DNA of 64,000 bases from Odobenus rosmarus divergens (lineage: Eukaryota; Chordata; Mammalia; Carnivora; Odobenidae), in contig NW_004451649.1 of assembly GCF_000321225.1 (NCBI RefSeq), forward strand, positions 633,831-697,830, in the 5' to 3' direction. The notes below the pieces were generated by a model that worked only from the letters and a program-made list of their open reading frames with translations, ran no database searches and was not told the DNA's origin. Position 1 is the first letter of the stretch; each line of letters begins with the position of its first letter. Position numbers and translations under genes: made by a program. Shown piece after piece: positions 11,346 through 23,059 of the stretch.

Positions 11346-13164
11346 ATGGTGGGACTGACAGGGGAGTCAATCACAATAATCGAGTCCCTGAAATGATGAA
11401 ATGACCTAATAATTGTGCAACATCCCCTTCGCTTCAATGCTCCAACACTTGTCCTGCCCCAGTGGGTAACCTCACCTTTTGGTGGTGGCTTCGGGGGTAG
11501 AGGATGTAGAGCAGGCTCCAGCCAGGCAGGAAATGTGAGGGAAACTGCATTTGTTTGACTTCTTGGAAACCTCTTCCTGGTAGCTGGGCTTCATGGGAAT
11601 GTCACAGAGAGGCTCCAACCCAGAATTAGTGATGAAATGAGGCACTTCTAGACTCTTGGTTTCTAATCGGCCTGTCACATATCTGAGGAAGTGTCTCAGG
11701 GCGAAGAGAGCGAATGGGAAAGCAATTTAGCTGGAGACCGGCCTCTGTTCTCTATGTCTGCCATAGAAACGAGGTGCTTCATTTTAAGTAATGAAGCAGG
11801 CACTCACTCTCATGAGTGCCTGTGGCCAAATGGCAAACATGTTCTTGGAGAAGGCAGGGGTGGTTTACAGAAGCAACCTTACAAGTAATGTAGCCACTTA
11901 AGAAAACAGCGACAATTAGATCCAATGGAAGGATGATATTCTCTCCAAAGACACTTTAAATAGGAATGAGCTGTTAAAGCTTTTCTGTAGACTGAGAAGA
12001 GACCTTTTTAAGCGATGTTTAGTCTTGGAAAGAGCAAGACATATTGCTACACTGTGTTGTCAGTCCTCTAAGGAAATAATAAAAGTGAGCTTTTATTGTG
12101 GCTTCAACCTTTGTTCTGGAGAATCTGTGCTTTTACATACAAGAATATATTTTAATCCAAGATCATGACAATATTACTATTCATATATCAGCAGTAAAAT
12201 GCTGATACCCAGACGTATATGCTCATATGCGCATGTCTGTGTGCTATATTTTTTTTAAAAATCGGTTCATTACCTTGGTTGGTAGAAAGTCAGTCCCATT
12301 ATGGAAAGACCCTCTGACTGCTCTGTTGCCCAAAGACTGCATTTCAGATTTCATCGTTTGTGTGAATGAGATGGGAGAATCGTTGATGGTACTCTAAAAT
12401 ATCCTTACACTGATTGACACATCCTCAGACGGGAAAAAATAGTGGCTTAAAGCTGCCCACCTCGTAATTTTTACCACTTCAATTTCGTACATTCACAAAA
12501 CTGTGATGGTTGGGAACAAACCCATCACCAGCTCCATTGTTTCATAAGGTAGCAGGAGGGTATCTTTGAGATGAAGCTCAAACAGATATTCTCAAGTGAC
12601 ACAGTAGGTTTTATGGGGCAGATAATGTTTAGTGATTGAAAAACACATCCTACTATTTTGTCTTCCTTTTGAAATCTAGGTTTTGCAAAATGACAAATGG
12701 CAACGTTGTGGTACTTAAATTGCTAAGGATGTGCAAGGGGTGAAAAAAGTAGTGAGTTAAATGATCATTTGGAACCAGGTTTTTATGGCACAAAGTACTC
12801 ACGGAAGGGTACTTGTGCTGATAAGTGTACTGGGAGTTGTGCATTCACAATGAGAGAATATTCTCTCCATAAAAGTCTTTGGATGGACCTTGCCTATACA
12901 TCCTTGTAAATAATAGATTGTTGAGCCTGGAAGTGCAGAATAAATATACCTCTCTTGCACATACAAAAAAACTCCAAAAATATATTTTAAAAACTCCCTA
13001 GGAAAAAAATATTTAAAAACTCCATAAAAACTACTTGGGATGTTATGCATATTTTAACTTTGTCATTTAGCATCATAAATTGGAGTTGGAATACTATAAA
13101 ATATATAAATGATTATAGTAAATCTTTGTGAGAACAGATGAGGTTGGTGATGATGATCATGAGA
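11346..13164. other. Single-copy DNA, no gene seen
   Basis: About 1.8 kb without a recognised repeat. Several short frames (60-83 codons) lie on both strands with no domain. Near 12960-13030 the motif TTAAAAACTCC recurs within a small A-rich imperfect repeat. Confidence 0.5.
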
Positions 13165-13345
13165 AGAGCTAACTTTGCTATGAACTGAGTGCTACTCTAA
13201 ATACTTTAGTTATTAGTTAATTTAATCCCCCCATCAGTTCTATATCATCCCCATTTTACATATGAAAAAAAAAACCTAAAATATAATGCTTAAATAGATT
13301 CTCCAAGATCACACAGTTACTAAATGGAAGATTCTGTTCTCTGTG
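13165..13345 (-). mobile_element. MIR SINE
   Basis: The plus strand carries GAACTGAGTGCTACTCTAAA, TTAATTTAATCCCCCCATCA, CCCCATTTTACATATG and GATCACACAGTTACTAAATG. This is the complement of MIR over most of its length. Confidence 0.8.
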
Positions 13346-13455
13346 TTGTATTGGATCTCAGTGGAACAAGTTGCAAAATGAATTGCCGGGCCATCTGACC
13401 AGGTAAGGAAATTTAGAATTCTGAATTATGCTAGAAGTAGAAAAGGCCCTATTCT

Positions 13456-13475
13456 AAAAAAAAAAAAAAAAAAAA
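13456..13475. repeat. Poly(A) run of 20
   Basis: Twenty uninterrupted A bases. No retrotransposed body was identified on the left side, so it is listed only as a homopolymer. Confidence 0.9.
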
Positions 13476-13820
13476 TGCCTTGAAAGCTAAGTTATAAGTT
13501 ATTTATCTCCTACTTTTTAATGCTGTACTTTTAATCTCTGTGACTTATTTTGTAATTGGAATTTTGTACATGTTAATTTCCTTCACCCACCTCCCCTCTG
13601 GCAACCACCAGTTTGTTTTCTGTATTTATGAGTTTGTGGGTTTCTTTGGTGGCTTGTTCATTTGTTTGTTTTGTTGTTTTGATTCTACATATAAGCGAAA
13701 TATTGTGGTATTTGTCTTTCTCTGTCTGACTTATTTCACTTAGCATCATACCTTCTAGGTCCATCCATGTTGTCACAAATGGCAATATCTCATTTTTAAT
13801 GGCTAAATAATATTCCATTC

Positions 13821-13872
13821 CTTCTCTCTCTCTCTCTCACTCTCTCTTTATATATATGTATATATATATATT
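13821..13872. repeat. (CT)n-(TA)n compound microsatellite inside L1
   Basis: A run of CT units with one CAC interruption leads into TA units with one GTA interruption. It sits where the ORF2 text would encode the stretch before MEYY, so it probably grew within the L1 copy. Confidence 0.9.
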
Positions 13873-13971
13873 TTCTTTATCCATTCATCTATTAATGGAC
13901 ACATAAACTGTTTCTATATCTTGGCTATTGTAAATAATGCTGAAATAAATTTAGGGGTGCACATAAATACA

Positions 13972-14185
13972 TTTTTTAGAATTTGTTTATTTGCAAAAGA
14001 GAGAGAGAGAGAGAGAGGAATGGAGCACAAGCGGGGGAAGGGGCAGAGGGAGAGGGAAAGGGAGAAGCAGACTCTCGCTGAGCATGGAGCCCAATTCGGG
14101 GCTCAGACCCACAACCCATGAGATCATGACCTGAGCCAAAATCAAGAGTCAGATGCTCAACCGACTGAGCCACCCAGGAGCCCCC
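13972..14185 (-). mobile_element. CAN-SINE inserted in L1
   Basis: T-run, GA-rich body, GATCATGACCTGAGCC, then AATCAAGAGTCAGATGCTCA and the head complement ACCGACTGAGCCACCCAGG. Minus-strand L1 flanks both sides in register, so it is younger than the L1. The AATCAAGAGTCAGATGCT box marks a different subfamily from the GCCTTCGGCTCAGG type. Confidence 0.95.
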
Positions 14186-14785
14186 ATTCTTTTGAATTAG
14201 TGTTTTTGTTTTCTTTGGGTAAATTCCAGTAGTGGAGTTACTAGATCAAACGGTATTTCCATTTTTAATTTTTTGAGGAACCTCCACACTGTTTTCCTTA
14301 GTGGTTGCATCAATTTACATTCCCTCGCCAATACTTGTTATTTCTTGTCTTTTTGATTCTAGCCATTCTGACTGGCGTCTTAATTGAAGTCTTTGTAGTC
14401 ATTGTAGTCTTAATTTGCATTTCACTGATGACTAGTGGTTTTGACCATGTTTTCTTGTGTCTGTTGTCCTCTCTGTGTCTTCTTTGGAAAGAATTCTATT
14501 CAGTTCGTCTGCCCATTTTTTAATTGGATTGTTTGTTCTTTTGGTGTTGAGCTATTATATGTTTTTTTATGTATCTTGGATATTAACCCCTTATTGGATA
14601 TATTTTTTGCAAATATCTTCTCATTCAGTAAGTTGCCTTTTAGTTTTGTTGAAGGTTTCCTTTGCTGTGCAAAAACTTTTTATTTTGATATAGTCCCAAT
14701 AGTTTATTTTTGCTTTGATTTCCTTTCTTGAGGAGATATATTCATAAATATGTTGTTAAGCCTATATCAAAGAGAATAATGCCAC

Positions 14786-15794
14786 TTTTTAAATTAGAAT
14801 TTCTAAATTTTCAAATTATGTGCTTTTATCCAATGGAAAGTATGGCAATGGTTTTTTCCTAAAATGTTTTTTTTTGTTTTTACCAAAGTTATGTAAGTAG
14901 TTATAGTAACAGAATATTTGTTTGTTTGTTTCTAGGTCCTGGTCTGGTTCTTAACGGAAAGTTAGAACATCCAGGGACAAATGTTGTTTTCAGCTTTATT
15001 AGTAAATCTCTAACATGGACTTTTTGTTCATTGTTGGTCACATCTATCCTCAGCTTCTCTTCACACCAAAGTAATTTTGTAGCAACTGCCATTTCACATG
15101 AACTTCTAGATTTTTTTTTTCTTTTCTACTTGTGTACATTTGGACAAAGTTTGTAATTTCCATCCAGATTTATTCTGTTTTATTCAGATTTATTCTCAGC
15201 CCTTGTGGGAGTGTTAACTTTACATTTTTATGATTTTTTACCCATTTTGAAAAAGGCCTCTGCTGAGAAAAGTATCCTTCAGTTTCTGTACTTGATCCTT
15301 CTCGAGAATTCAGTGTTTTTTTGTTTTTGCCATGATCTTCCATCAGCGTTCAGAATCTGCTAGAACCACAACTTTGCACTCTGATTATTTCTAGGATATA
15401 GTTGCACATATAATAAGATGAAGGCTTTTCTCTCTTTGTCCCTTTAACACTTTCTGTTTCTTTGATAGTATTATCAGTCATTGTAGTGCTTCTGACAAGT
15501 CTGAACAGAGAGCCGCCTTCCCACTTAACTGTTAAAATAAATGGGGAATATAGTTAAGATACTATATTTTAACATTTTAAAAATTAAAACGGCATATAGG
15601 ACTCTTGCTTCAGGGATACCACTGCATAAAAAATCTCCTATTCCGATTCCTTCAGAAATACCTTGAACAATGAGAAAACTGTCTGGATTGATGATTGCCC
15701 GTTTTACTACTTAAATACTGAATTTAGTCAGTCTGATGGAACTGGAATAAGACATCATTAAATAATTACTGTAATTCAAAAACCAATTTCTTCT
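14786..15794. other. Single-copy AT-rich DNA, no gene seen
   Basis: A run of TTTG units followed by TTTCTAG near 14919-14935 resembles a splice acceptor. A 76-codon frame (14926-15156) follows and is rich in F, L and S, without a domain. Opposite it lies a 63-codon minus-strand frame. I do not call a gene. Confidence 0.5.
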
Positions 15795-15965
15795 AATGTG
15801 CTCCAAATGCTTCATTTATATTACCTGATTCATCCTCACATCCCATGACATAAAAGAAAGGCAGGCATCAAGTCATCCCCATTTTCCAACGGAAGAACGT
15901 GAGAGAGGGAAATAGAGTCATTTGCCTGTGGTTGCACAGGATGTCAGAGGCAGGAGAAGCAGAAT
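15795..15965 (-). mobile_element. MIR SINE
   Basis: Complement of MIR: TTCATTTATATTACCTGATT, TCATCCCCATTTTCCAACGG, GAGAGAGGGAAATAGAGTCA, then TTGCCTGTGGTTGCACAGG. Confidence 0.75.
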
Positions 15966-17067
15966 ATGTTATGTTTGCTCACTGCCAATCCTCCCCTCTT
16001 TCCATTAGTCCCTATTCTCCTTATTCCTTAAGGTGTAGGCCATTCGGGAATTGATATTGTTGGGAAAAAAACATCTGTTTTAAAATTGGATGCTTTTACA
16101 AGTTTATGTGCTTTGATATAATTTTAACAAGTATATCATTGCCTACTTTTTTATGAGAAATGATGTAAAGGTGAAAAAAATACACTTACAGAAATGAAAT
16201 GAAAATAATAAATAAAGCCCTTTTCCATTTCCATTATTCTAAGTCATGCTCCTTGAGACTTCAATCTCAATATGATGTTAATAGAACCATTAGATATGAT
16301 TCATACCATACATAAGACACTTCTATTGACAATTCCATCTTGACCAGGGGTCAATGGATCCATTACAATGCAAATCTTACTGTATACTTTCCATCTAAAT
16401 CAAAAGACTTTGGTCTTGTGTCCACTCTAATATGTTTCATGAACTAGAGTTCAATCTCAGATGTGAAGTACACATCTGTGTTTCCCATACTAAATCATGC
16501 CTGTGTCTATTTGCTCTCATTTTAAAAGGTAATTAATTAAGTTTTGCATTGATAGACTACTTTGGAGTATTTAAAGAACTGCATAGGGTTTAAGGGAATC
16601 CAGGTTCGCCCGTTTAAAACATACCAACCCATAAGAAAAAAATATATGGATATGTATCTCAATATTTTTGTACATATAAAGTTGTCCTACATATTCTGTA
16701 AGATGTCCAGGATCAGAATATTTTCCAAAAGAATATCCAGACCCAGTCTCATAAAGTATAAGAGCAAACTGAGATTTCAACCAGCTTTTCAGATAAGTTC
16801 AAGAATATTTCATTAGGGCCAGGTATTTCTTTACACTTCCTCTTTTCCTCATGCTATTTATTTCTAAGCTGTCCCGTCTTTGTCTCTTTTTCCCATTGAT
16901 CTTGGGCATCACTCAGAGTCCTGCTATACTCAGTGCTCCAGACAGCTTATGAGTTGAAACCTATCCTTGATCTGCACAATCACTGAGCCTATTTCTGGCT
17001 ACATTTGAGCTTCAGAAATGTACTGATCTCCAGTTACTCCTTCTCTTTCCTTTTTCTTAAAAAAAGG
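15966..17067. other. Single-copy DNA, no gene seen
   Basis: No recognised repeat. An 84-codon plus-strand frame (16562-16816) and a 69-codon minus-strand frame overlap and look like chance. Confidence 0.5.
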
Positions 17068-17757
17068 AAATTATAATTAATTATTTTTCATCAAGGTATA
17101 ATTGACATATAACATTACATTAGTAGAGATCTACTCTTTTAGCAGCTTTCATATATGTAATACAGTATTGTTAAATATAGTCACCATGTTGTACATTATT
17201 TCCCCAAGGTTTATTTACTTTAGAACTGGGAGTCTGTACCTTTTGACCACCTTCACTCATTTTATCCATCCCTTACCCCTGCCTCCGCCAACCATAATCT
17301 GTTCTCTGTATCTATGAAGTTGTTTAGTTTGTTTGTTTAATTCCATATGTAATCAAAATCATACAGTGTTTGTCTTTCTCTGACTTATTTCACTTAGTAT
17401 AGTGCCCCAAGGTCCATTCTGTGTTATCACAAATGGCAAGATTTCTTTCATTTTTATGACTGAATAATATTCCATTGTGTGTATGTACACATGTATATGT
17501 ACCTACATATCTTCACCCAGTGATGGACACTTGGGCTGTTTTTTTATCATGGCTATTGTAAATAATGCTACAGTAAAATAGGGGTGCATATATATTTTTT
17601 TGAGCTAGTATTTTTTGTTTTCTTCAGATAAATATCTAGAAGTGGTATTGACGGATAACATGGCAGTTCTATTTTTGATTTTTTGAGGAACCTCCATACT
17701 GTTTTCCTTAGTGGTTGCACCACTTTACATTCCCACTCACGGTGCATCTCTTTTCTT
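17068..17757 (-). mobile_element. L1 LINE fragment: 3' UTR and ORF2 C-terminus
   Basis: The left end TCAAGGTATAATTGACATAT is the complement of an old L1 3' end. To the right follow the 3' UTR (CACCTTCACTCATTTTATCC), the ORF2 C-terminal text and the segment encoding the WRFLKKSKIELP motif on the minus strand. A 126-codon minus-strand frame at 17568-17948 starts in non-L1 DNA and runs into this ORF2 piece, so it is an accidental fusion frame. Confidence 0.92.
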
Positions 17758-18024
17758 ATCTGTATTACTTTTCTTCTTGAACTGAACTGCTGCTTCTCCC
17801 CCATTTCTGCTACCCATGAGTACTTCTTGCTATAGATGAGGTTAAAGTAGCAGGGAGTTGGTTGAACAATATTGCATATATGGACCTTCCCTGCCCTAGG
17901 ATCCCATGACTTCACAGTTCCACTATGGATCTCACAGCTCCCCTCCATCTTCCTTTCTTTTTTTCTTAGAAGATTGGGTGGTGTTGAATTTTGGACCAGG
18001 CGGAGCTATCTATTAACCCCTGTT
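17758..18024. other. Single-copy DNA, nothing recognised
   Basis: This stretch supplies the first half of the accidental 126-codon frame mentioned for the adjacent L1. It shows no domain. Confidence 0.5.
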
Positions 18025-18185
18025 TTACCTCTTCTCACTCTGTGCCCTTAATCTTGCCTAACCCTCAGTTTTGTCATCTATAAAATAGTGAAAATAATTA
18101 CCCACATCAGAGGATTGTTGCAAGAATTAAATGAAGTGATTTATGAAAGAGTCACAATGCCTACTTCAAGGTAGACACTTATTCC
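18025..18185 (+). mobile_element. MIR SINE
   Basis: AACCCTCAGTTTTGTCATCT, ATAAAATAGTG, then AGGATTGTTGCAAGAATTAA and ATGAAGTGATTTATG follow the MIR sense order over the right two thirds of the element. Confidence 0.85.
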
Positions 18186-21100
18186 TCTTCATCTTCTTTT
18201 CCTATTTTTTTCCTCCCCAAATAGCCTGCTTTTGTGAAAACAGGTTGGCTTTTTAAATGTACCACCAACCAATCACATGACTACAAACTGATGAACTTTT
18301 CCAATATTTATACTTTTATACTTTTACAAAAATGTTTGCTTTTTATTGAGTACCAAGTACCACATATTTTTTCATATTTCAGATATAAAGGATATCCTCA
18401 GACCCACAAAGCTTTAATTTTTTGTGCAAAAGCACTGAAATATAAAACAAATAAGAGATGAGGCAATAAAACTAATAACTGAATTTACACAAAGATCTTA
18501 GATGATATCTGTTTTGTATGCCCATTCAAATGTGCCCAGGACTACCAGTTTCAAAGGTTCTCTCCACATCTAAGTGGTAGTCGAAAGAACTAGTTGCTTT
18601 CATGCCAATGGTCTTAATTTGTAAATGAACAACATCTAAAAATGCAAAGTACCCTATTCCCGGAAGTTCCCTCAGCAAGCCAGCTATTGGGCATCCCAGG
18701 GAATCTCAGCTGAAAGAAATAAGATAAATTAACGTGTTGAAGTTTCATCTTCACAGGTTCAGTTTCTCATGGGCATTCTGACCTGCTTCACCTGCACCTT
18801 AGTTACTCTTCAGGATATATGTTATCACTCTGGACAAGACAAATGTACATTTTTAAAAACTAGGGTGTTTTTTAGTGGGTTGGAGTGACCATGGGAAAAA
18901 ATTCTGTGGAAAGCTAGGTCACACCAAAATGAACAAGAATAAATAAAACAGTTTATTTGTGAGTGGGACTGATCCCTCTTGCTCATGCATTAGTGCCTGG
19001 CTACAGAAGAGTAGTAATTTATTGATGCAGATGGCTATGTAAAGTGCATGCAATTTGTGAGGGGGCTTGACCCTTGACTGATGGGCCATATGTTGTAAAG
19101 CCCCAGGGACGTCATTCGCCTCGGCTCTCTTCCTCTCCCCATCTCTGCACCTATGGTCCTTGTTCAATCACCACATATTGAACTATAGACTCACTAACTC
19201 TCCCAATAAATCTCCAACTAATGGCTCACAAAGGCCATAACTTAACCCTTTCTACACAGCAGAGCACATTATTTTGCATCATGATCACACTCAGTGAAAT
19301 AAAAGATAAATATTATATGACCTGTGTAGAACAGGAAAGCAAGTTGTTGTAAAATGCCATTCCCTTCTGGGTATTCACTGTATTTGGATGTAGTAGAATT
19401 GCTTTAAGCTTGCTGAATTATATCATTATTATACCATGTTATAATTACAGCTTACTGTTATAACATAATTCTTAAAGAGCTGTTAATGGACTACACTAGA
19501 GAAACATTTCTTGTTTTTTAATTAGCTTCTTTAGTCTGGGTTTTCTTTTTTTTTCCCCTAATAAAATATGGAACTTATGCTCAATAGAAAATGCATACAT
19601 TTTAATGCACACCTAGAAGCAAGTTTTTAAAAAAGGTATTAGGACATTTATATGAAATAATGGGGGAAAAGTATAGCGTATGTTTTAAATACTGAGTGTG
19701 CTCCAGTTTTTTATCTGAATCAATTCCAGCAGAAGAGCTTCTTCATACCATCAGAGCATCAGAGTATTAATTCTCAACCTTAGCACTGGAATCTTCCCAT
19801 ATATATAATGTATGCTTTCTGTGGCTGATCATATGCCACCAGGGAGAAAACCATGGACACTAATACTAGAAAATTTCCTGTTCCTATATTGTGTTAATTT
19901 CATATTTTCCCATCAACCAGAGTAACACTCAAGAAATACTCTCCGATGCCATGCTTATCAGTACAATTTGCCTTATTTTAGGAAAGCCAGTCAGCAAGCT
20001 GACACATGCTTGTACCCATCACGTGGATCATGTAGGAAAAAGAGTGTGTCTTCCCTAGAATTCTGAAAGGGGTCTTAAGTAACATTTTGATATTCACTTT
20101 CTTTCTCTTCTGAGCACAATTCTTGGCAGATTTGGCAACAACTGAGAAGAAGCCAGAGTTGTGTAGGAAGAATGAAAGAACCATAGATTCTAAGCTGGAC
20201 TCTAGGCTTCCCCAGGGCATCGCCCATCTATACAAATAGCAAGACATATCTGGCTATTTTTGTGCTTGTAATAATAAGCTTCCTATGAAACAATTCATCC
20301 TCTGCATAGCTTGCTACTACAGTATTCATGGTGGGTGCAAGATATATTTTATATAACAGTTCCATCAAATATTAGTTAGGTATATAACATTTTCATTGTC
20401 GCCATATTTGATTGCATCTCCTTTATTGGTATAAAAATATGTTTTCATACCTTCTTTATCAAATGAATGATTTTTCTCACACTGCATTGAAAATCCAGAT
20501 CTCTGCATCAATTAAAGGACAGATGAAAAGAAAGTTGACTTACACATATGATACATGAAAATTTTTCATTTTTGAGTCACTAGTCTTATCAACATGGACA
20601 AGTGATGTAGAAAAAATATTAAAATATACAGAAAAGAAGTCATTGTCTTCTGTCCTAAACCCAGTAGACTTAGAGCATACAATGCTGCCAGAAAGCAAAT
20701 CAGCATAAATAAACCATGCATCCACAATTGAATTTCAATAATTTAAACATAAATCCTTTAGGCCTTGTTACATCTTTTTTCCACATGGGCTATTTTTTTG
20801 GATTTTGGCACTTCTAGCATTCATTTAGAATTCATTTGCAAGTCAGAAGTATATAGGGTGCCTAGAAAACTCTAATAAACAATCCCCTTTGAGGTTATTG
20901 TTCCATAATATAAGGAATTTTAATGAAAACATGGTTAGCAAGGGGTTTTCCAAGATAAGGGGTCAATATTTCTGCCTATAAAAGAAAACAACATTTTAAA
21001 GCAAAAATTTCCAAATTTCATACATCTAGCAATGCACAAGGGATGATCATCTATAATATATATTTCTGAGATTAATAACAAGCAGAGATGACTCAGTGAT

Positions 21101-21520
21101 AGCATGGTGCCCATGTATTAGAAAAGTCTTGATGGTTTTCAGAAATTGTGTTGGCAGAAGAGCTCTTCTCTGGCCTGGTGTGATTTCTTCTCAATTATAA
21201 TTTGGCAACTAGAATTCATGTGTTTTAAAAATAAGTGAAAACTACATTGCACATTATATTAATTTTAGTTTTTAAAAGCCCTCTAATTAAAATTTAGACA
21301 TAGCAACAAATGGCACATGAAACATTTCAAAATACAAAGATATAAAATTATGTTTTAAATTTAATGTCAAGCTTTAGGAAGCTGAACTGTGTCAACAAAA
21401 GTTGGGACAAATGAGGATTAAGTATGTACCTTCATTTATTCCATGTTTTATATGACTTTTCTTTTCCCAGTTCTTCCTTAGTTAAATGTAATGTTTGTAT
21501 TCCTTAGAAACAACCAAAAA
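18186..21520. other. Long single-copy stretch, no gene seen
   Basis: About 3.3 kb in which I recognise no repeat. Minus-strand frames of 82 (18919-19167), 89 (19978-20247) and 61 codons (20540-20725) lack domains. The 89-codon frame begins MSCYLYRWAM, ends in a stop inside ordinary AT-rich DNA, and has no counterpart I know. The section near 20750-20990 resembles conserved non-coding DNA only in texture. Confidence 0.5.
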
Positions 21521-21582
21521 TTAAGAACATTCTAGAATGTTTCTTTAAGAACATTCTTTTCTTTAAGAACATTGTAGAATTC
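21521..21582. promoter_or_regulatory. Heat-shock-element-like cluster in a three-unit imperfect tandem repeat
   Basis: GAACATTCTAGAATGTTTC at 21525-21543 is a run of alternating GAA and TTC triplets with 2-base spacing (GAA-TTC-GAA-TTt), the binding pattern of HSF trimers. The phrase TTTAAGAACATT recurs at about 18-20 base intervals (units near 21521, 21543 and 21561). The second unit again gives GAAcaTTC and the third GAAcaTTgtaGAA. There is no core promoter or gene beside it, so function is inference. Confidence 0.45.
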
Positions 21583-21950
21583 TCAGATTAATATCATTTC
21601 CTAAATTAAACTTTCCTGTCTCACATTAAAAAGACTTGCAGCTTTTGACCTACTTTTCATCCTGGCCCACAAAATGCCAAGTAATCTTATTATCACCAGA
21701 GTTGTACTCAACCACATTCTGACACAGTCACTAAGAAAATGGAGTCATTCCGATATAATTTGTTTCTTAGAACCATATGATTATCTGGTATTACATTGTT
21801 ATACCATTGAACATGTTAATTAGAATACCTCAGTGTTGAACTCAGTTGTCCAAAATATTGTAACAATACAGACAAGAATCCCTAATCATTGATGTTTGAA
21901 GACTGCTGCTGATGTATTTACCAGTAATGCAAAAATCACATAAAATATAT
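21583..21950. other. Single-copy DNA, nothing recognised
   Basis: No repeat or gene supported. Confidence 0.5.
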
Positions 21951-21966
21951 AAGAATAGTTACTTAC

Positions 21967-22150
21967 GGGGCACCTGGGTGGCTCAGTCGGTTAAGTGTCT
22001 GCCTTTGGCTCAGGTCATGGTCCCAGTATCCCGGGATCAAGCCCCACATTGGACTCCCTGCTCAGCTTGCTTCTCCCTCTGCCTCTGCCCCCCCCACCGT
22101 TCTTGCTCTCTCTCTCTCTCAAATAAATAAATAAAATCTTAAAAAAAAAA
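21967..22150 (+). mobile_element. CAN-SINE, younger of a nested pair
   Basis: Full-length head GGGGCACCTGGGTGGCTCAG, TGCCTTTGGCTCAGGTCATG, a CT-rich body with a C-run, tail AAATAAATAAATAAAATCTT and A-run. The target AGAATAGTTACTTA lies on its left (21952-21965) and again at 22151-22164, giving a clean target duplication. It landed in the left target copy of the older SINE at 22171. Confidence 0.95.
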
Positions 22151-22170
22151 AGAATAGTTACTTATGTTTG

Positions 22171-22280
22171 AGGGTTGCCTGAGTGGCATAGTCTGTTGGG
22201 TGTCTGACTCTTGATCTCAGCTCAGGTCTTTGATTTCAGGGTCATGAGTTCGAACCCCATACTTAAAAAAAAAGAAGAAG
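22171..22280 (+). mobile_element. CAN-SINE, older of a nested pair
   Basis: Short old subfamily: AGGGTTGCCTGAGTGGCATA, TGTCTGACTCTTGATCTC, GGGTCATGAGTTCGAACCCC, tail ACTTAAAA with a GAA-repeat extension. Its target copies are AGTTACTTATGTTTG on the left (ending 22170) and AGTTATTTATGTTTG on the right (22287-22301), one substitution apart. The tail has no long CT-rich body. Confidence 0.9.
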
Positions 22281-22301
22281 AAGAAGAGTTATTTATGTTT
22301 G

Positions 22302-22539
22302 AAATGTCCTACAAAATATTTAAGGAAAACTTAGAGTTATTTGTTTTTTCATAGAGTTTTATTTGATAGTTGATATGATTTTTATTTTGCACTTTTTATG
22401 TAAGAAATGTAATTTAAGCAATGTACATATAAGATAGATTTTTACATGTTCAGTCTTCAGAAATTTTGCATTCTTTGTGTAAAAATATGCATTATGGTAG
22501 TTATTTTTATCTTCTACTTAGTGTCTACAGTAAATCAAC
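22302..22539. other. Single-copy AT-rich DNA
   Basis: Nothing recognised. Confidence 0.5.
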
Positions 22540-22640
22540 ATATTTATTGAGGAGTTGCTCTGTGTCAGGAGTTGGGAAGATAACATTAAACAAGATTACC
22601 TTCTCTACCTATAAAAACTTACAATATAAACTACGGTGAT
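22540..22640 (-). mobile_element. L2 LINE 3'-end fragment
   Basis: ATTTATTGAGGAGTTGCTCT, GTGTCAGGAGTTGGGAAGAT and the following ACATTAAACAAGATTACCTT track the complement of the L2 3' terminus. It is short and diverged. Confidence 0.55.
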
Positions 22641-23059
22641 ACTTACCTGAATATTTTCAATATTTCTCTAAGAATTCCTAAAAAAGTATTCCAAAGTTGG
22701 AGGCTTTCCAGAAGCAGAAGGAAATGTACTGGTAAAATTATAAAAGAAAGATGAAGTATATTATGAAGGGTGTGTTTGTTTGATGTTATACTTTAAAAAC
22801 ATGGCACAATCTCCTGACAGAAGCGAATGTGTCAAGCATTAACCTAAAGAGTATTTGGAAGCAACAGCTGAAGGATTAAGGAAACATCAGCATTGAGTAA
22901 GGAAGTAAGCATCAACTGTGATTAGATTCTCTGAAGTGTGCTATTCTTAGTCTTTTGCTATAAAATCACATCAGTAATTTTTTAGTGACATTTTTTATTG
23001 CCCCTGTACAAAACATAATGAAGTCAAAGATAGAATCACAAGTGAAAAAAAAATAAATC
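22641..23059. other. Single-copy DNA, nothing recognised
   Basis: No feature supported. Confidence 0.5.

Larger units (their letters stand above)
13505..14785 (-). mobile_element. L1 LINE fragment: ORF2 C-terminal region and 3' UTR
   Basis: Read on the minus strand, this is the last part of L1 ORF2 and the start of the 3' UTR. The peptide MEYYLAIKNEILPFVTTWMD and the motif MLSEISQTEKDKYHNISLIC are typical of the ORF2 C-terminus. The frame is broken by stops and shifts, so no protein is made. The element is split by a younger SINE at 13972-14185, after which the L1 text resumes at once. The type resembles old eutherian L1MA-like elements. Most of ORF2, ORF1 and the 5' UTR are absent. Confidence 0.92.

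Noticed and set aside
13573..13818. 81-codon minus-strand frame with a recognisable protein match
   Set aside because: It is the C-terminal end of L1 ORF2, broken elsewhere, so it is annotated as part of the transposon.
14905..15156. Possible exon: pyrimidine-rich tract, TTTCTAG acceptor-like site and a 76-codon frame
   Set aside because: The peptide is F/L/S-rich as expected by chance, there is no donor site of note, and no domain.
17568..17948. 126-codon minus-strand frame
   Set aside because: Chance fusion of single-copy DNA with an L1 ORF2 remnant (WRFLKKSKIELP).
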